Part shown: positions 44,036-54,322 of the stretch, piece after piece
How the letters are laid out: each line of letters begins with the position of its first letter
How positions within the stretch are numbered: the stretch's first letter is position 1
Assembly: GCF_024323335.1 (NCBI RefSeq)
Contig: NC_066581.1
Location: 36,040,699-36,104,698 of the forward strand
Direction of reading: 5' to 3'
DNA from: Lathyrus oleraceus
Lineage: Eukaryota > Streptophyta > Magnoliopsida > Fabales > Fabaceae
Length of the DNA stretch: 64,000 nt
The notes under the pieces: model-generated
What the model was told of the DNA's origin: nothing
Seen by the model: only the letters and a program-made list of their open reading frames with translations
The model's database searches: none
Program-made: the position numbers and the translations under genes

Positions 44036-44971
44036 TGAAAGGAGAATTGCCATCCAAGGCACAACGGAATTTAAAAATTTCTCCATTTAGTGATCCTTAC
44101 GAATGGGCATGATCAGTGATAGAATCGTTACCTCTTGTGGCGATTCAAACCTTTGGTGCAGATCTCTTGTAACGATCAAAACCTTTGATACAGATCCACA
44201 GAGTGATCACGAACGTTGAACGATGACAACGTCTCTACTCAGTCCACACGAACGGATTCCTTCAATCGCAGTGCTAGCTGTTATGAATGAAGGCTTTGAG
44301 TGAGAGAGAGAGGGAAACGAAATTCCAAGTCTTCACTTGAATTTCAGTCTGAGTGGAGTTGAGTGACAATGCTTCTACCCAAGGGGTTCTATTTATCGAA
44401 CCACTTGTGCGGGCTTCAAGCTAAAAGGCCCACTTAAGTGTATTTTGGCTCATATCTCATAATATGCCAAAATCACTTAAGTATTTGGTACCTTACCATA
44501 TTTCGTCTCCCACTTAAGTGCACCGTACCTTACGGTGTTCCTTAGTTACTCTATTTCTCATCAATCCGTCCTTTGTGTGTGACCCTGTAGGTTTTCGCGA
44601 CGTTGGCAATTATATTAAATCACGCATTTAACATAATAAACAGTGAGCGGTATCTAGCAACACATCACTGCTACCCAAGTCACGAAAATGTCATGTGATC
44701 TGACAAAACCTCATGTGATAATAATTATGTGTATAATTACCCCTTTGCCCTTATGTCTATATTGAACACAAGGTATAGACCGTGTCATCCTTGTCCAGTT
44801 CAATATTGGGCCCATAGACATTTATCCTGTTACGCAGGATTGGCAAATTCCATCTAGGACACTCATGTCCCTCAGTATGCTTTGTGAAGTACCCATCAAC
44901 TGTCTTTATGGTTATCCAGTTACGGACAATGTTGGATCAACAATAAAGCACTCGACTCTACATCTAGGGTT
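44036..44971 (-). mobile_element. Element B 5' LTR, truncated
   Basis: It matches 29472-30405 up to about 44968. The U3-terminal 440 bp are missing, replaced by the LTR-like sequence starting at 44972 after three unmatched bases. Confidence 0.85.
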
Positions 44972-45312
44972 TGTCATACCCCGATTTTGGCCCTGAAATT
45001 TTTTCCCATCGATCAGTCATTTGCATTTCTCCTCATGACCATTTCACGTTTAAACTCTTCACTTCATATTGAAAGATCTTTTATTCATTCATGTTACAGT
45101 CATTTCATTCATGCATGATTAAAATAAATTCCACATGTTCCTCTACACACATTCATATCCTTCATTCATGTGCATATTCATTATTTCATATTTTTACATT
45201 TTTTCACATTTTTAAGTTTGCATTCATATTTTCTTCATTTTCACATTGAGATGTTTCATTCATTCATGTTTAAAGATTCCCACATAATCATTCATATTCC
45301 AATCATTCATTC
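44972..45312 (+). mobile_element. LTR-like start (TGTCATACCCC), unclassified family
   Basis: It begins TGTCATACCCCGATTTTGGC, the style of an Ogre/Tat-type LTR 5' end, and is rich in CATTCATT. Family similarity stops where host-like coding sequence begins near 45313. It abuts the truncated LTR of element B. A matching TATA-containing part may be the stretch at 63640-64000, which would make everything between an insertion into, or internal part of, this element. Confidence 0.55.
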
Positions 45313-45612
45313 ATGACCAAGGACCTTCTCACACTGCTTCTATCTCACATTGAAGTAGAGCTTTCTAATGGGTTTTGTCCTCATTTAAATAAGTCATGCA
45401 ACTTTCTTGCGTTGCTTCACTCAGTTGAAAGTCAAGAATATTCCCTCAATGTTTGGAAAAGATCACTAAATCCTCTTACGTGGATTGAAATACTCCGCCA
45501 AGTGCTGGTAGCGGCTGGATTCGGTTCCAAGCAAGGTGCCTTACGAAGAGGGGTCCTTGGCAAGGAGCTGGATATTCTTGTAAACTATGGCCTATGCCAT
45601 GGCACCTTGAAG
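45313..45612 (+). pseudogene. Fragment of a homeobox-DDT (RLT-like) gene
   Basis: The coding stretch KDLLTLLLSHIEVELSNGFC runs through NPLTWIEILRQVLVAAGFGS to LGKELDILVNYGLCHGTLK. I recognise this as the conserved middle region of plant homeobox-DDT proteins of the RLT family, which act with ISWI chromatin remodellers. Only about 100 codons are present, without introns, start or end. The reading then runs into unrelated sequence. It cannot act as a gene. Identification is from memory of the family, not a search. Confidence 0.72.
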
Positions 45613-46214
45613 CATTGCAGAATTAAACCTTGGCGGCACAACGGAGGAAAACTCAGATTCATCATCTAGAGTCAATGCAGGCCATGACCCGGATCCTGCA
45701 CGGTATCAAACTCAACAATTTCAGCGTAAATTCACCGAGTCTATGATACACACGGAAGGCATAAACAAAAGCTTACAGTTTGTTTCCTTGGGATTCCTAG
45801 ACCAGATTGAAATCGAACATTACGACAACGCCAATTCCACAAGCTGCATTTTGAGACCTGCCTCATTTCTAAACATACAAAAAATAACAGCAGTGTTTCT
45901 CAGGCACAGCCAAACCAGTTCCAGTTGTCATGCCTGCTATACCGTCAATTTCGCGACAATAGATGATAAAGCGTTGGCGTTGAAGCTGAAGAATGATTCT
46001 GCGAGCAGCAAAATGAAGAACCTGACTTCCCAAACCTAAGCGTGAAGAGAGGTTATTGAAAGGCAGTTTGAAGATTGGAGAATTCTGTTCGGTTTTGGTT
46101 CATGAGCGTTGAAGATTGTGGACGAAGGTTTAGTTGGATGTCATGGTCGGTTATGAGTCGTTGGCCATTTTCGGAATTCTGGTGGATCATTGGTTTGATA
46201 CCGTCGTAAGAACC
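45613..46214 (+). pseudogene. Unrecognised coding-like fragments
   Basis: A frame at about 45639-46036 is open for some 130 codons (SLQFVSLGFLDQIEIEHYD in it) and looks like coding sequence, but I do not recognise the family. 46040-46214 has no visible feature. All is in the same orientation as the flanking host fragments. Confidence 0.4.
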
Positions 46215-46431
46215 TGAGCATCAAAAGATTGGAGATAAAACAAAGTTCTGAAGGATATCATCATGTCCCTGGTGTCGTAGAAGCCAAGGTTGACAACATA
46301 TGTGACGTGTGGAACGTACTGCAGACTGGGAGTAATGCTGGAGCAATTGGAAGTAATAATGTTAATGAGCAGAGCACCCGATCTCATTGCTTGTTGCGAG
46401 TAACTGTTGTTGGGGAGAGTTTAATTAATGG
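46215..46431 (+). pseudogene. Kinesin motor fragment (kinesin-14-like)
   Basis: SEGYHHVPGVVEAKVDN, then VWNVLQTGSNAGAIGSNNVN and EQSTRSHCLLRVTV match the motor-domain segment leading to switch I, which usually reads NEHSSRSH; here it is NEQSTRSH. About 70 codons, no introns. It is joined in frame to a WD-repeat fragment at GESLINGHKLPVLC, so a 101-codon chimeric frame spans both (46229-46534). Confidence 0.72.
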
Positions 46432-46850
46432 CCACAAGCTTCCCGTTCTGTGTATGGATATCTCATCAGATGAAGATTTAATTGTGACTGGCTCTGCTAA
46501 TAAATATAAAGATTTGGGGTTTGGATTTTGGTGACTGTCATAAATCCATTTTTTGTGCATGCTGACGATGTTATGGCAGTGCAATTTGTTCCCAAGATGC
46601 ATTATGTGTTGGAAAAGATCGTGTTGTAAAATATGGGCATGCTGATAAATTTGAGCAGCTGTTAACTCTTGAAGGAAATCATGCAGATATTTGGTGTCTT
46701 GCTGTCAGTAGTCGCGGTGATTTTATTGTCACTGGATCTCATGATCGTTCAATCCGCCATTGGGATCGTACTGAAGAGCAGTTTTTCATTGAGGAAGCAA
46801 AGCTGAGAGGGTTGAAGGAAAAGAATCAACAAAGGCTCTGATCATTTCAC
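46432..46850 (+). pseudogene. WD-repeat fragment, WDR3/UTP12-like
   Basis: KLPVLCMDISSDEDLIVTGS, GDCHKSIF, VMAVQFVPK, then ADIWCLAVSSRGDFIVTGS and HDRSIRHWDRTEEQFFIEE (in two frames) match consecutive WD repeats of the nucleolar protein WDR3, a small-subunit processome component. Small indels near 46520 and 46610 break the frame. No introns are visible across about 420 bp. It is a fragment with neither end of the gene. Confidence 0.75.
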
Positions 46851-47330
46851 ATTCTGGGCAGAATAATCTCAAAAGAAACTTGTGCTCTAAGGAAGATGTT
46901 GATGCTCCATTGCAAAGCGGAATTATACGTGTGTTTGAGCAACCTGGAATTGAAGCTCCTAGTGATGAAGACGACTTCATAGAGGTCAGGTCAAAGAGGC
47001 AAATGATAAATGATCGGCGGGAGCAAGGAGAGAAAGAAATCAAGGCTAAATCTCGTGTTGCAAAGCTGCCACAGAAAACCCATTCCGCCTCACAAAGTAC
47101 CGTGACCATGGCCAATTCAAGCAAAGGATCCATTTCTACTGGAGAAGTGTCTGCTGCTGCCGATGGGCACCGAATGACAAAGAGTGATTCCTCATTTGGA
47201 TATAATCCAAACTTACTGTCCCAGGCACTACCTCCTATAGGCACACCTACTACAAAAATTGATGCCCAATCGGATCTAAGATCTCAAACGAACAGATCGC
47301 TTCATGCAAGCCTCCCATCAGTTTCTGGTC
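46851..47330 (+). pseudogene. Fragment of a conserved plant protein (BAT2/PRRC2-like?)
   Basis: The frame has GIIRVFEQPGIEAPSDEDDF, then FIEVRSKRQMINDRREQGEK and a Ser/Thr-rich segment ending LSQALPPIGTPTTKIDAQ. I take this for part of a large conserved plant protein of unknown function, sometimes annotated as BAT2 N-terminal-like; I am not sure of the name. It continues in the same frame into the NLR fragment, forming a 240-codon chimeric ORF (46880-47602). Confidence 0.5.
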
Positions 47331-47640
47331 GTAAAAGCAAGAACGAGGTCCATGAAAATGTTCAGACCTTACTTGACAAACTTGCTTCCAAACAGTTTCT
47401 TGATTACATCACAAACACAAAGCTCGATGTCTCACTCTTGAAACAGTTAAGAGCAACATTACACATTTTTAAACCTGTGCTAGACGCCGCAGAGGAGAAG
47501 CGAATCAACACTCCTTCTGTCAAACAATGGCTTGATGACTTGAAAGATGCCGTCTATGATGCTGAAGATTTGCTCAACCAAATTAGCTATGATTCCCTTT
47601 GATGCAAGATGGAGAACACGCAAGCTGCAAACAAAACTAA
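47331..47640 (+). pseudogene. NLR coiled-coil (Rx_N) fragment
   Basis: VQTLLDKLASKQFLDYITNT, LLKQLRATLHIFKPVLDAAE and VKQWLDDLKDAVYDAEDLLN are typical of the N-terminal Rx_N domain of legume CC-NBS-LRR immune receptors. Only this domain is present; there is no NB-ARC or LRR. It is fused in frame to the preceding fragment and reads through to TGA at 47600-47602. Read as a captured piece, not an immune gene. Confidence 0.78.
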
Positions 47641-47849
47641 TCAGGACATGGAAATTTGGCAGCTTCTGTGAACTATCTTGGTGGTGCCAATGACAAAAAG
47701 GAGACTATCACAGTTGTTCAAGAAATCATGGATGCTGAGATAAAGGCTGTGGGAGGTTGTGCAAAGGCAACAAGTGACTTCAAATGATCGTCGTCATACA
47801 TATCTACTGCATCTGTCTCCGCTTCCGAAACTGTTGTTGGATCTCATAT
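47641..47849 (+). pseudogene. Unrecognised coding-like fragment before the Athila insertion
   Basis: Short open stretches such as NYLGGANDKKETITVVQEIM look coding but the family is unknown to me. The sequence is cut at 47849 by the Athila target duplication and continues at 61567. Confidence 0.35.
47845..47849. repeat. Target-site duplication CATAT, left copy
   Basis: It abuts the Athila LTR at 47850; its partner is 61562-61566. Confidence 0.95.
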
Positions 47850-49130
47850 TGATCGCTCGACTTTATGAGTCGAATTTGGGGTACAAACTGCAAGTGCACA
47901 GTTCTATCGCGTAGTTTTAAAAGATATCGATCCCACAGGGACTTATGAATCGATATACCGTTATCTAAGGTTACTTCGTAAAGCTAAGGCGGATAATATT
48001 TTAATTGTTTGGGGGAAAAACTAAAACTAAACTAAATTCTAGATTAAATATCAATAAAGCGGATATCGGTATGTAATTCGTCGTAATTAGGGAATCAAAT
48101 CTTCGTTGGTTTCTTGGTTTTAAAGTAAATCTTTTCAGTTGACTTTATTGATTAAAAGTTTTATCTCAAACTCTCGCTCTGTTGAATAAACCATGATTTT
48201 ATGTTAACGTAGCTGTCACTTATAGTTAAGTCAAAAACCATTTTTTGAAAGCAATAAGGTCTGAAGAAACTCTTTTTAAGAAAACACTAACCGTTTAAAC
48301 ACCCTTATCTCAAACTCTCGCTCTGTTGACTTAGGTTATATAATTAAATTCGAATGCTTAACTCTCGTCCTCACATTCAATCTTTAAAAATACTTTTTGG
48401 AAAAGATTAGCATTTAATTAACTCTAAAAATTGCTCTCGCCCTGATCTAGAATTAATGTCCAATTTACACTGTCCAGTTAAAAACTCAAACTCTCGCTCT
48501 ATTGCTTTTAACTTCTTTATGTCTTTTACTTTCGTACAAAAACCTTGTTATTAAACCTGTAAATTGAGACCGTAAAAGGAGTGATTTTAATTTTAAACTT
48601 TAGATAAACCAACTTAATTTTGATTCCTTCATTCCGCTTACTTTACATACCGATACCTGAATAAATTAGCCAGACATGCTAAACAGACTTAAATAAATAT
48701 CATGCATAAACAGACTCATTGCAGGCAAACAGTATAAATTAATAGTAAAAACAAGCATATATAAATTCAACAAATAAATATAGAACCTGAATAATTAAAT
48801 AGCAGTCTTGAACACTCCACCACAGACCGGTTGGATTTGTTCTTGAGTTCTTCAATCAGGCAGAAAAATAAAACGAAGGAATAAAAAAAACTAGATTCTA
48901 ACGTAAGGTTAGATCCGGTAAAAGGTACACAATAGTTTCCGGAGTAGAAACTATTGTGCGAAAAATTAATTAAGAGCTAGAAAAGAAAATAGAATTGCAA
49001 AAGGAAAACAATATAAAAATTCTGCAAAGTAATACTATAGAAAAAATATGCCTAAGCTGCTGGAAGAAGAAAATGCGAAAACGGCAAAATCTGGAAAAAG
49101 CGTGGAAGTCCCGACGGTTTAGAAAGTAGC

Positions 49131-49138
49131 TATTTATA
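49131..49138 (-). promoter_or_regulatory. Athila LTR TATA box (3' LTR copy)
   Basis: The minus strand reads TATAAATA within CCAATATAAATAGC. The same site in the 5' LTR is 61118-61125. Confidence 0.7.
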
Positions 49139-49258
49139 TTGGTGCCTTCCGTAACGGTTTTCAAAGCGTCTTCCGTAAATATAGCCATTACTTTGAAGAA
49201 GAGTCAAGCGTGCAGATAGGTTCAACGCGTTCCTGGTGCCAAAAATGTAGGAATGGTG

Positions 49259-49341
49259 TGACGTTCGTCACACCATGTGTGACGTTCGTTACAGGAGTGT
49301 GCAAGGCGTGACGCTCGTCACAGCCTCTGTGACGCTCGTCA
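49259..49341 (-). promoter_or_regulatory. Cluster of four TGACGnTCGTCA palindromes in U3
   Basis: Sites at 49259-49270, 49280-49291, 49309-49320 and 49330-49341 read TGACGTTCGTCA or TGACGCTCGTCA (one ends TTA). Each holds two inverted TGACG half-sites, the core bound by plant TGA-type bZIP factors. The cluster starts about 120 bp upstream of the TATA box on the transcribed strand. Confidence 0.68.
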
Positions 49342-49574
49342 CAGGCACAGCGCCTGTGTTCTTGTGCTTTGGGCTGGGCTTTGATATTTTCTTCTTTTCA
49401 CTCCTTTTTGCACCTCCTTTTCTTCCTTTTTTTACTTTTGCTTCAAATAGATCACCTGAGACAAATAGAAAGGAAATACCGCGTAATATCTAATAAAATG
49501 AAGTAAATTAAAGTAAATGATAATATAATTTAATCGAATTAAGTCCTAAAATGTGATATAATTTCATGTTATCA

Positions 49575-50799
<1,225 letters not shown>

Positions 50800-52101
50800 T
50801 CAATGTGGCCTTCCGCCTCTTGTTCTTGGGCCTGGCGATCGCTGACGTAAGTCTAAGTTGTGGAACATGCTAAACAACTCAGTGAACCGCTGATCGGTTA
50901 TGGTATTCCTCTCTTCCTGTTGTTGTTGCATTTGACGCATCATTTGCATCATCTCGACATTCTGTGCGTGCATACCATCAATAGCATCCATGATGTCGTC
51001 GTTGGTTGCAGGCCTTCTTCGTCGACGACGTTGTGAGGATGGGCCAGTTGCATTATCAGAAGGGTTGAGCGGAACTGATTGCTGTGCAGGAGCATGATCG
51101 CCTTGCTCCATTTCTTCAAACTCGTCTGCGGGCGGGTTTGTATGCGAAGGCTCGGTAGCTTCGGGAGCATTTAGATCATAGAGGTGGCGGTTGGGATTGG
51201 TGACATCTGTCAGGGAAATGTTGGGGAGAACAACGCTTGGGACGGCCTGGTTATTCACCATAAGGTAATATTTTCCGCCTACTCGGTTCTTGATTAGGCG
51301 GCTGGACCGACAGTAGGCTATATCCATAAATAGGGGAGGTAAAGATTCTAAAGTTTGGAGTCGGTCCCCTAGGTTTAAGCCAAGTGCTATGGTGGTTATT
51401 AATCCACCAATTACAAAAGGTTGACGGCCTCTAGCACATAAGGTGCGGATATGATGAAATAGGAAGGAGGCGGCGTTTACCTTAGCCTGCGGTTCGAAGA
51501 CGCATTCGAGGAAGAAGAGTTCCTTTGCGTTGACCTTGCTGTTGTTCGGTCTTCCAAAGACGGTGTTTTGTAGGATACGGATAAAGTACCGGATGGTTGG
51601 GTTATGTATGTGGGAAACAAGGAGCTCTTCCCAGTTGTTGGCGTCTACTCCGGATATTTTCCTAAAGAGGTCAAAAGCAGCAACTGTGCTCCAGTTTAGG
51701 TTTGGAGGGATTCTGGGGTAGACTTGACCTTCTGTGGGGAATTGTAGCATGGTACTCAATTGGTTTTGGGTTAAGGAGTACTCGGTGTTGAACATACGGA
51801 AGGTTGCGGTACCGGTTAGGAATTCGTCCTCACCGGCTGGAGTGTTGTATGCGTATGAACTTAAGAATTCTAAGGTTAGGGAGGGGTAGGTGGGTTGATT
51901 ATGAGTGCAAAGGAAGGTTAAGTCGGCAAGGCGGAGCATCCACTCGATACCTTGGAGTAATCCTAATTGTTGTAAACAAGTTAAATCGGGATACCTGGTA
52001 GAGACGACGCCTCGCTGTTGGAAACGCTCGAATTGCTCCCTTTGATAGTTTTCATCTTCGGTTCGGAAGATGATATTTCCGAAATTCTGGTTACCCGCCA
52101 T
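50800..52101 (-). CDS. Athila env-position ORF, copy 2 (433 codons)
   Basis: Start at the ATG at 52101. The first 270 residues match the Athila ORF1-type domain: YPDLTCLQQLGLLQGIEWML, LTLEFLSSYAYNT, FRMFNTEYSLTQNQLSTML, IHNPTIRYFIRILQNTVFG and VIGGLITTIALGLNLGDRL. A Pro/Asp-rich linker, a run of Arg (SSQRRRRRRPA) and a Gln/Met-rich coiled segment (VEMMQMMRQMQQQQEER) follow. It is related to the ORF at 52791-54122 along its whole length. A TATA box lies 95 bp and a TGACG cluster 200-325 bp upstream of the ATG. No stop or frameshift. The role of these proteins is unknown, and I see no clear signal peptide or membrane segment. Confidence 0.85.
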   Translation of the reverse strand: MAGNQNFGNIIFRTEDENYQREQFERFQQRGVVSTRYPDLTCLQQLGLLQGIEWMLRLADLTFLCTHNQPTYPSLTLEFLSSYAYNTPAGEDEFLTGTATFRMFNTEYSLTQNQLSTMLQFPTEGQVYPRIPPNLNWSTVAAFDLFRKISGVDANNWEELLVSHIHNPTIRYFIRILQNTVFGRPNNSKVNAKELFFLECVFEPQAKVNAASFLFHHIRTLCARGRQPFVIGGLITTIALGLNLGDRLQTLESLPPLFMDIAYCRSSRLIKNRVGGKYYLMVNNQAVPSVVLPNISLTDVTNPNRHLYDLNAPEATEPSHTNPPADEFEEMEQGDHAPAQQSVPLNPSDNATGPSSQRRRRRRPATNDDIMDAIDGMHAQNVEMMQMMRQMQQQQEERNTITDQRFTELFSMFHNLDLRQRSPGPRTRGGRPH

Positions 52102-52196
52102 ACTGATGAATGAACTGAAAGGAGTAAATTGGAAAGAAAAGAAATGTATTTGATAGAAGAAAGTGGTTTGTGGTGAATGAAGGAAGGTTTGGTGGG

Positions 52197-52204
52197 TATT
52201 TATA
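52197..52204 (-). promoter_or_regulatory. TATA box upstream of env-position ORF copy 2
   Basis: The minus strand reads TATAAATA within CCTATAAATACC, about 95 bp before the ATG at 52101. It matches the 8-mer of the LTR TATA box. Confidence 0.65.
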
Positions 52205-52299
52205 GGAAAAAATTTTGGAAGTTGGAAAGGGGGTGGTTGAAAAGTGAATAAATGTGGGTAAATGTGAATAAATGGGGAAGGTAAAAAGTTGAAGGGGTG

Positions 52300-52426
52300 T
52301 AACGTTCGTCTCCAACGGCTCCTTAGCGTTCACCTAGTCTGGAGGGCGTTACGCTCGTCACAGGGGCGTGACGGTCGTAACAGGTACTTGGCATGCCGTT
52401 CGTCATAGGTTGTGTGACGCTCGTCA
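52300..52426 (-). promoter_or_regulatory. Five TGACGnTCGTCA-like palindromes upstream of ORF copy 2
   Basis: Sites at 52300-52311, 52349-52360, 52369-52380, 52394-52405 and 52415-52426. The last is a perfect TGACGCTCGTCA; the others have one to three changes. The arrangement relative to the TATA box is like that in the LTR. Confidence 0.62.
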
Positions 52427-52790
52427 CACAGTCTTTTTGTCAAGGCTTCAGCTAGCGTTCTTCAGAATAACTTGGTAATTTATTTTTGTTATTTTTTTGT
52501 TTTGTTTTGCTTTTGATTATTTTATTTTGCTATATAATTTTCCTGCATGTCGTTCTACCTTGCACAATGATGTATAAATATATTGTTCTTTAATAATTCA
52601 TGTAAGCAGCAACAGTAGAGAGCATAATAGATATTGCATAATAAAATGAATAAATAGCTTCAATAAAATAATCATAATGTAACAATGGAGAAAAACAAAA
52701 ATGCGAAAGAGAAACAAATGCGAACATAATTTGAAATGACATTAAATAAATAATCTAACTTAAGACTAAATAACTAAGAAAAATAAATTT

Positions 52791-54122
52791 CTATCCATCG
52801 GTACGATCTCTGGCCGGAGGAGCAAAGGAGTTAACACGGTGTAGCAACTCGTGAAACTGGTTTGTCATACTGTTCATGTATCCCAGAAATTCGTGCCTCA
52901 GGCTAGTGAACTCTTCTCTGAGGGCATCTTGTTCTGACATCAGAGCTTCCATGGAGGTGTTATAATCAGTTCCGGGCATATGATGTCTAAGGTCGGGTAT
53001 TGCCGATTCTTCGGTCTGAGCGGGTTGAGGAGGAGGATCAATATCATAATATCCAGATGGTGTCTGAGGATCTGATTCAGCATAAGGAATCTGGTCATCA
53101 TAAATCTCATAGTCCTCACAAATCTCATAGTCCTGGATGGATTCAGTGGATCTAGCAGGAGAGGGGGTTTCGTTCAGGTTGTAGAGCCAGTTGTTGCGGT
53201 TGTGAATACTAGTCCTGGGATCGGGCATGGTGAATAGGCAAAGAACTTGGTTATCAATAATAAGCTCAAACTCATCAGTCCCTAGGTTTGCTATAAACAA
53301 GGTGTTGAAGAGGAAGGGTATACTCATAGTAGTAATGCCACAAAAAGGGCTTAAGTCAAGCATAGGCTGACGTAATCCAATAGCATTACCTATCATAGTT
53401 ATCAAACCGCCTATTCGGATTGGTGCTCGCTCGTCTTGGATAAGGTGGTTCAAATTTGCTAACATAAAAGTGGCACCGTTTACTGGACGGTTCTGAGAAG
53501 CACAAAATATGATGAAGAGTTCATCACGTGAAACTGTGGTACTGTTTGGCTTCTTCCCAAATAAGGTGTGGGTCAGGATCTTATGGAAATAACGGAAGGC
53601 CGGGTTATGTATGTTTCCAGAGAGAAACTCATGTTCCTCGGGATCGTCATTTCCAGTCAAGCTACCCCAAAAGTGTTCAAGTTCTCTATATTCAAGAAGT
53701 TCCTCTTGGCTTACTGTGAATGTGTCAAAGGATGTAGGGAAGCCTAAAAGGTTGGTAAAATTTTGAATATTAAATTGGTACTCCATGTTAAACATTCTGA
53801 ACTGTATGAAACCTCTGCTTATTCCTTTTCCATGGCTGGGTAGATAGATGAGGGAACTAAGGAATTCTAGAGTCAGTCTCCGGTAAGTGACAAATTGTCT
53901 ACGGATAGGAGCGGTTTCCCACCCAATCTGATTCAGCAAATACAAGACACTTTGTCTTAATCCAAGGGCAGTCATTGCCCAGTCATCAGCATATAGGCTA
54001 GGTAGCATCTCTCTCATGGCTAGTTCCTCAAACTTTTGTTTCTGAGTTGTTCCTCTGAATTTGATACCCATACGATCAATATGTCCCATCAGGTTAGTGT
54101 TAGCTAGAGAAAAGAAAAACAT
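52791..54122 (-). CDS. Athila env-position ORF, copy 1 (443 codons)
   Basis: The Athila ORF1-type domain shows LTLEFLSSLIYLPSHGKG, FRMFNMEYQFNIQNFTNLLG, IHNPAFRYFHKILTHTLFG and RIGGLITMIGNAIGLRQP, parallel to copy 2. The C-terminal part is acidic, Tyr- and Pro-rich, and ends in a coiled segment. The ATG at 54122 lies inside a pyrimidine run ending CTCTAG at about 54104, which looks like a splice acceptor. If so, the true start is probably the later Met of LMGHIDRMGIKF, reached by splicing from an upstream donor. Subgenomic splicing of the env-position ORF is a reasonable expectation for this lineage but is inference here. Confidence 0.83.
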   Translation of the reverse strand: MFFFSLANTNLMGHIDRMGIKFRGTTQKQKFEELAMREMLPSLYADDWAMTALGLRQSVLYLLNQIGWETAPIRRQFVTYRRLTLEFLSSLIYLPSHGKGISRGFIQFRMFNMEYQFNIQNFTNLLGFPTSFDTFTVSQEELLEYRELEHFWGSLTGNDDPEEHEFLSGNIHNPAFRYFHKILTHTLFGKKPNSTTVSRDELFIIFCASQNRPVNGATFMLANLNHLIQDERAPIRIGGLITMIGNAIGLRQPMLDLSPFCGITTMSIPFLFNTLFIANLGTDEFELIIDNQVLCLFTMPDPRTSIHNRNNWLYNLNETPSPARSTESIQDYEICEDYEIYDDQIPYAESDPQTPSGYYDIDPPPQPAQTEESAIPDLRHHMPGTDYNTSMEALMSEQDALREEFTSLRHEFLGYMNSMTNQFHELLHRVNSFAPPARDRTDG

Positions 54123-54322
54123 GAGTTTTAGTCAGGACTTGGCCAAATGCCGAAAGAAGAGAAAAGTTTTTAATGAATTAAAATAAATTAAGAATGAATA
54201 CTAAACAGATAATTAAGGAGAAAATAGAAAAATAATAATAATAGAATAAGGAAATAAAATAATTTGTGGGTTGTCTCCCACTAAGCGCTTTGTTTAATGT
54301 CGCAAGCTCGACATAAAAACAA

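Larger units (their letters stand above)
29472..44971 (-). mobile_element. Ty1/copia element B, decayed, with nested Maximus
   Basis: Two LTR copies (29472-30845, and the truncated 44036-44971) bracket a PBS, leader, gag, protease, integrase, partial RT and RNase H, all on the minus strand. The RT is internally deleted and the coding region has several nonsense codons. A complete Maximus element (31639-39842) is inserted in what remains of RT. About 18 substitutions separate the LTRs over 933 aligned bases by eye. Confidence 0.88.
47850..49574 (-). mobile_element. Athila 3' LTR (1725 bp)
   Basis: On the minus strand it starts TGATAACATGAAAT at 49574 and ends AAGTCGAGCGATCA at 47850. It holds a TATA box (49131-49138) with a cluster of TGACG palindromes upstream (49259-49341), and many CTCTCGCTC-type repeats. 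Confidence 0.95.
52102..52790 (-). other. Spacer between the two Athila env-position ORFs
   Basis: It is 689 bp without genes. Its left half holds a TATA box and five TGACGnTCGTCA-like sites; 52440-52790 is AT-rich and unremarkable. Confidence 0.7.
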
